DNA of 64,000 bases from Cypionkella sinensis (GTDB taxonomy: Bacteria; Pseudomonadota; Alphaproteobacteria; Rhodobacterales; Rhodobacteraceae), in NCBI RefSeq assembly GCF_042646385.1, contig NZ_JBHRTO010000001.1, positions 1,116,001 to 1,180,000 on the forward strand. The letters are read 5' to 3'. Shown in pieces: positions 60,877 to 64,000 of the stretch (position 1 is the stretch's first letter; each line of letters opens with the position of its first letter). The position numbers and the translations under genes are program-made. The notes below the pieces were generated by a model, which was not told the DNA's origin, did not search any database, and saw only the letters and a program-made list of their open reading frames with translations.

Positions 60877-61280
60877 CCTTCGCCGGGGGTATCCTCGGGC
60901 GGGTCCTCGACCTCGGGCAGCACCACGTCTGGCACGGCGCAGCGCAGCACCCAGACATCATAGCGCGCATTGTCCAAAGCCGACAGCGCGGGGCTGGAAG
61001 CGGTCATCCAGCCGTTGAACACCGGGTCGGGCACGTTGGAATCGAGAATGGTCAGATGCGCAAAGGCCTCGGCGGCGGGGCTGTCGGGGTAGTAGCGGCA
61101 GCCGTCCATCTGCACCGTCAACCGCCCGATTGTCTGCGACTGGCCTTTGGACAGATCAAGATCGGTGACTTTGCCGGTCAGCTTATCCAGCAGGCGCAGC
61201 TTCGCGCCGGGGGCCTCGGCGACCTCTTGCGCACTGGCCAAAGTGGCCATCAGACACAGGCAGATCGCCAGCCTTTTCAT
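60825..61280 (-). CDS. DUF2155 domain periplasmic protein
   Basis: The 151-aa protein has a signal peptide (residues ~1-17, cut after ASA) and a DUF2155 core (GRLTVQMDGCRYYPD and VFNGWMTASSPALSALDNARYDVWVL), then a Pro/Glu/Asp-rich tail. DUF2155 proteins are conserved in alphaproteobacteria next to aat and mlaD; function not established. Coupled to mlaD by an ATGA overlap. Confidence 0.88.
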   Translation of the reverse strand: MKRLAICLCLMATLASAQEVAEAPGAKLRLLDKLTGKVTDLDLSKGQSQTIGRLTVQMDGCRYYPDSPAAEAFAHLTILDSNVPDPVFNGWMTASSPALSALDNARYDVWVLRCAVPDVVLPEVEDPPEDTPGEGQPAEDNPDATTDDGNG

Positions 61281-61759
61281 GGCGTTGTGCTGGAGGCTGC
61301 GGGTTTGTCGCCGCCCGAGCCACCGCCCGAGACGAATTTCATCAGCAGCGAAATCAGGCTGACAGAGCCTTGGGTGTCTTCAATCTCATCGCCCGGAGCC
61401 AGCACATCTGGCGCGCCACCCGGCACCAGTTCAACGTAATTTCCACCGAGCAAACCCTCGGATGAAATCAGGATGGCGGTATCGGTAGGCAGTTGGATCT
61501 TGCTGTCGATGGCGACGGTGGCATCGGCAAAGAAGGTTTCCGGGTTCAGGGTCAGGGCGGTGATGCTGCCGACCTTCACACCCGCCAGCCGGACATCCGA
61601 CCCCGGCGTGATGCCATCGACCGAGCGGAACGAGGCTTTCAGCGGATAGGTGCCCGCCTGCGCCGACAGGCCATGGCCGCCGGTGGCATAGACCAGAAAG
61701 CCGATGGCTGCGGCCAGAACGGCGGCTCCGGCAAGGATTTCGGCGCGATTTTCGCTCAT
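61277..61759 (-). CDS. mlaD: MlaD-like lipid transport protein
   Basis: The 160-aa protein has an N-terminal membrane anchor (residues ~8-27) and one MCE domain (~40-115, VRLAGVKVGSITALTLNPET, then LISSEGLLGGNYVEL). It forms a ring that moves phospholipids between membranes in the Mla system. No mlaE or mlaF is adjacent, so the partners are elsewhere. Confidence 0.9.
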   Translation of the reverse strand: MSENRAEILAGAAVLAAAIGFLVYATGGHGLSAQAGTYPLKASFRSVDGITPGSDVRLAGVKVGSITALTLNPETFFADATVAIDSKIQLPTDTAILISSEGLLGGNYVELVPGGAPDVLAPGDEIEDTQGSVSLISLLMKFVSGGGSGGDKPAASSTTP

Positions 61760-61795
61760 TTCAACGGGCCTATTCGGGCTGTTTAGGGGCGGGCC

Positions 61796-62170
61796 TTATT
61801 CAGGCTGCCATGCCTCGTAGTCGGTGCGCTTGGCCGGGGCATGGGCGCGGATCGAACCGGGGGGGGCATAGGCGGCGGCGGTGCCGGTCAGGTTTTCCTG
61901 ATGCGGCTGCTCCCAAGGTTTATGCTTCAGCGGCGCTTTGCTGGGCGGTTGATCCCAGGTGAAATGCAACCAGCCGTGCCAATCGGGCGACACGCGGCTG
62001 GCCTCGGTTTCGCCGTTGTAGATCACCCAGCGGCGTTTGGCATCTGCGGTCTGGTAATAGATATTGCCCTGCTCATCCTCGCCAACTTTCTGGCCTCGGC
62101 GCGCGGTAAAGATCTGGGTGCCCAAAGTCTGGCTGTTCCACCAGGTCAACAGTCGCTTGAGGAAATACAT
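61796..62170 (-). CDS. NDUFA12-like complex I accessory subunit
   Basis: The start at 62170 (124 aa, MYFLKRLLTWW) follows GGAGG by 6 nt. It has the family segments FTARRGQKVGEDEQGNIYYQ, RRWVIYNGETEASRVSPDWHGWLHF and the C-terminal YEAWQPE. Alphaproteobacteria share this 17-kDa subunit with mitochondria. Confidence 0.93.
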   Translation of the reverse strand: MYFLKRLLTWWNSQTLGTQIFTARRGQKVGEDEQGNIYYQTADAKRRWVIYNGETEASRVSPDWHGWLHFTWDQPPSKAPLKHKPWEQPHQENLTGTAAAYAPPGSIRAHAPAKRTDYEAWQPE

Positions 62171-62239
62171 GTAAGCCTCCGCAGGGGTTTCGTCTGATAT
62201 GGCCGATTGGCGCGGCAAGGTCTAGAGCCGATCTACATT

Positions 62240-62475
62240 CACGCGCTTGCTTGCGCAGAGGTCCGGGCGGAAACAGGAAACGCATCGCGTTTCCCCGCAC
62301 GCGTGGGCGGTGTCGCCCTGTAGTCAGTGCCGCAAGAAACCCCCTGAGGCCAGTGTCCGACCCGGCGGGCGAGAAGCGCCCGCCATGGGCGGGTCGGGCG
62401 CTGGCCGGGCCTTTGGGGCCCGGCGGTTTCAGTCGCACGTGTATCACGTGGCGAAGGCGATGGCCTTCGCCAGAT
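62240..62475. repeat. Structured intergenic repeat, copy B
   Basis: Same orientation and roughly 85% like copy A over about 240 bp by eye. The hairpin arms are kept while several loop and spacer bases differ. Lies between the NDUFA12 start and the stop of the next leftward gene. Confidence 0.82.
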
Positions 62476-62500
62476 TGTCCGGGATGACTGTCGATCCGCT

Positions 62501-64000
62501 CTAGGGGGAACGCAGGCCACGGGCTGCAATCTGCTGCAAGATCGGCAGAAGTTCGGCGGCCTCGCGGCAGACAAGCGCGCCTTCGGCGGCGAGTTGCGCG
62601 CCCACGTCCTGCGGCAGCGAGGAATTCGAGCCTTCGGGGATCTGGTTCAGCCGTCCGCCGATCAGGATCGGGGTGCTGAGGCCGTGTTGGTCAAGGCCCG
62701 CGCGCAGGGCTTGGTAATAGCTGAGTGCGACGCCGTTATAGGTGGAAATCGCAATGGCGTCGGGGGATTGACTGAGGGTTTGGGCGATCAGCTTGTCGGG
62801 GTCGGTCGAGGTGCCGCCATCCAGCGCCGTGGCGCCGATCTGGTGCAGCATCTCGTCGATCAGCATCTTGCCGTGTTCATGCACATCCGAGGTGGCGACG
62901 AGAACGCGCAGGTTGATCTGCGGCGGCTGCGCGCCAAGTGCGGCTTTGGCCAGATGGGCGATTTCTTGCAGGATGGTGGCGGGAACGATGGGCGTGCGCC
63001 CGCCCATGATGCGGGGGTTTGGGGTGCCCGCGCCATAGGCGGATTCGATGCGGCGACCGCCCAGGCGGCGCAGCGAGAGCAGGCATTCGAACGGGTCTTG
63101 CGTATCAATCCCCGCCTCGGTCAGGCCGTGCCAGAGGTTCTGGCGGAAGGCTGCAGCGCCTTGGCGCAGGGTTTGCGACAGGGCCGCGACGGCGGCGGGG
63201 TCGATCAGCGGCTGCCATGGATCGGACATTTCGATCAGGCGACCTGCGAAAAGCTGCGCCTCGATCACCTCGTCCACTTCCGGGATGCGCTGGTTTTCGG
63301 TGACGGGCACCGGGTTGATGGCGTGGCCGGTGGGGTGCAGGCGCTGGCCGAGGGCATCGACCATCAGGTAAGCCGAAAGTGCCGCCCAGTTCTGCGCCGG
63401 GGTGCCGCGATAGGAAGTGGTGTTGCCGTAGATCATCGTGCCGGGGCTGGCACCTTCGGCATGCAGGGCGTGCTGGAAGGCGAGGCGCGCGAGTGGATCG
63501 CTGAAGTGGTGGCCAAAGGCATGGCCGATGGGCGCACCGATCAGGGCGGCGATGTCACGCTCCACCAGGATCATCCCCAAAGCGTTGGCAAGATCGGTGA
63601 ATTGCGCGGCAAAACCGTCGTCGATGTTGGAATGCACCATCACCGGGCGGCTTTGTGCGGCGATCAGGCCAAGGGCTGTGACGGTGGCCGTGGTGGCTTC
63701 GATATCGTCGTCATGGCCGGGGACACGGAAGGTGAAGTATTGGCCAAGGTTGCCGATGGCGGTGGCACCTGCGGCGAGGGCGGCTTGGGTGTTTTCCAAG
63801 GCGGCGGGGAAGCCGAGGACGAAATCGCCGAAATGGGCGGCGACGGGGGCGGCGTTAGCGAGGGCTGCGAAATCTTCCGGGGTGGGCAGAATCATCCCCG
63901 TGCCGCGTTGGGCGCGGGCGCGGATGGCGCGGGGCAACGCCATCGACCAATCCAGACACAGGCCGTAGCGATCCACCCGCGTGCCTTGGGCATCGCAGGC
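62501..64000 (-). CDS. Cobalamin-binding (glutamate mutase-like) protein, 5' end outside window
   Basis: The frame stays open to the window edge, so the N-terminus is probably missing; a GTG at 63976 would give 491 aa. The N-terminal part resembles the mutase barrel (GDFVLGFPAALENTQAALAAGA, LGQYFTFRVPG). The C-terminal ~130 residues form a B12-binding domain with DVHEHG (DxHxxG, His ligand for cobalt) and a GGRLNQ loop. Likely a B12-dependent mutase or corrinoid protein; the substrate is not evident. Confidence 0.8.
   Translation of the reverse strand, partial: ACDAQGTRVDRYGLCLDWSMALPRAIRARAQRGTGMILPTPEDFAALANAAPVAAHFGDFVLGFPAALENTQAALAAGATAIGNLGQYFTFRVPGHDDDIEATTATVTALGLIAAQSRPVMVHSNIDDGFAAQFTDLANALGMILVERDIAALIGAPIGHAFGHHFSDPLARLAFQHALHAEGASPGTMIYGNTTSYRGTPAQNWAALSAYLMVDALGQRLHPTGHAINPVPVTENQRIPEVDEVIEAQLFAGRLIEMSDPWQPLIDPAAVAALSQTLRQGAAAFRQNLWHGLTEAGIDTQDPFECLLSLRRLGGRRIESAYGAGTPNPRIMGGRTPIVPATILQEIAHLAKAALGAQPPQINLRVLVATSDVHEHGKMLIDEMLHQIGATALDGGTSTDPDKLIAQTLSQSPDAIAISTYNGVALSYYQALRAGLDQHGLSTPILIGGRLNQIPEGSNSSLPQDVGAQLAAEGALVCREAAELLPILQQIAARGLRSP

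Noticed and set aside
50272..64000. Second mobile element in the right flank
   Set aside because: All genes there are ordinary host genes with conserved order; only the short intergenic repeats are unusual.

Overview
The window is a piece of a high-GC alphaproteobacterial chromosome, most likely from the family Rhodobacteraceae. This rests on the host genes: accB-accC-aat followed by genes for a DUF2155 protein, MlaD and the NDUFA12-type complex I subunit; a preT-preA pair; and RTX proteins with a C-terminal Hint domain. The assignment is inferred from gene content and order, not from a database search.

Layout. (1) 1-6299, left host flank: two leftward RTX-type calcium-binding secreted proteins (one cut by the window edge, one with a C-terminal Hint domain), then about 880 bp without a convincing gene. 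(2) 6300-50081, an apparently complete lambdoid siphovirus prophage of about 43.8 kb in the 3' end of a tRNA-Leu(CAA) gene, bounded by a 20-bp direct repeat. (3) 50062-50145, the tRNA-Leu, still intact. (4) 50146-64000, right host flank: YpfJ-type metallopeptidase, YqaA/DedA-like protein, DsbB, ankyrin protein, luciferase-like monooxygenase, dihydropyrimidine dehydrogenase PreT/PreA, acetyl-CoA carboxylase AccB/AccC, Aat, DUF2155 protein, MlaD, NDUFA12-like protein and a cobalamin-binding protein.

Prophage organisation. From about 38.1 kb leftward, one long minus-strand series runs: Cro-like regulator, small early genes, multi-HTH proteins, a Toprim primase, a D5-type primase-helicase, a noncoding block of nested polypurine inverted repeats, small and large terminase, gpW-like joiner, lambda-type portal, a ClpP-protease/major-capsid fusion, head-tail connectors, tail tube, a G/GT-type chaperone pair with a -1 slippery site, tape measure, few tail-tip genes, a lysis cassette and a run of small structural or adhesin proteins. 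To the right, a 103-aa HTH repressor and an accessory operon run rightward (TerB-like, Gp49/66, ParB-like, HD hydrolase, Gp37/68, DUF4326, ASCH and an excisionase-like HTH protein). These are followed by a lower-GC leftward membrane-protein gene and the tyrosine integrase next to the tRNA.

The most interesting non-standard signals are: four copies of an operator-like palindrome GTTGCA-N5-TGCAAC in two pairs on either side of a repressor that lacks a self-cleavage domain; a 29-bp duplication of a gene start flanking an apparent inserted cassette; the nested polypurine/polypyrimidine inverted repeats; a strongly supported T TTT TTG frameshift site in the tail chaperone genes; and a roughly 240-bp structured intergenic repeat present twice, plus a fragment, in the host flank.
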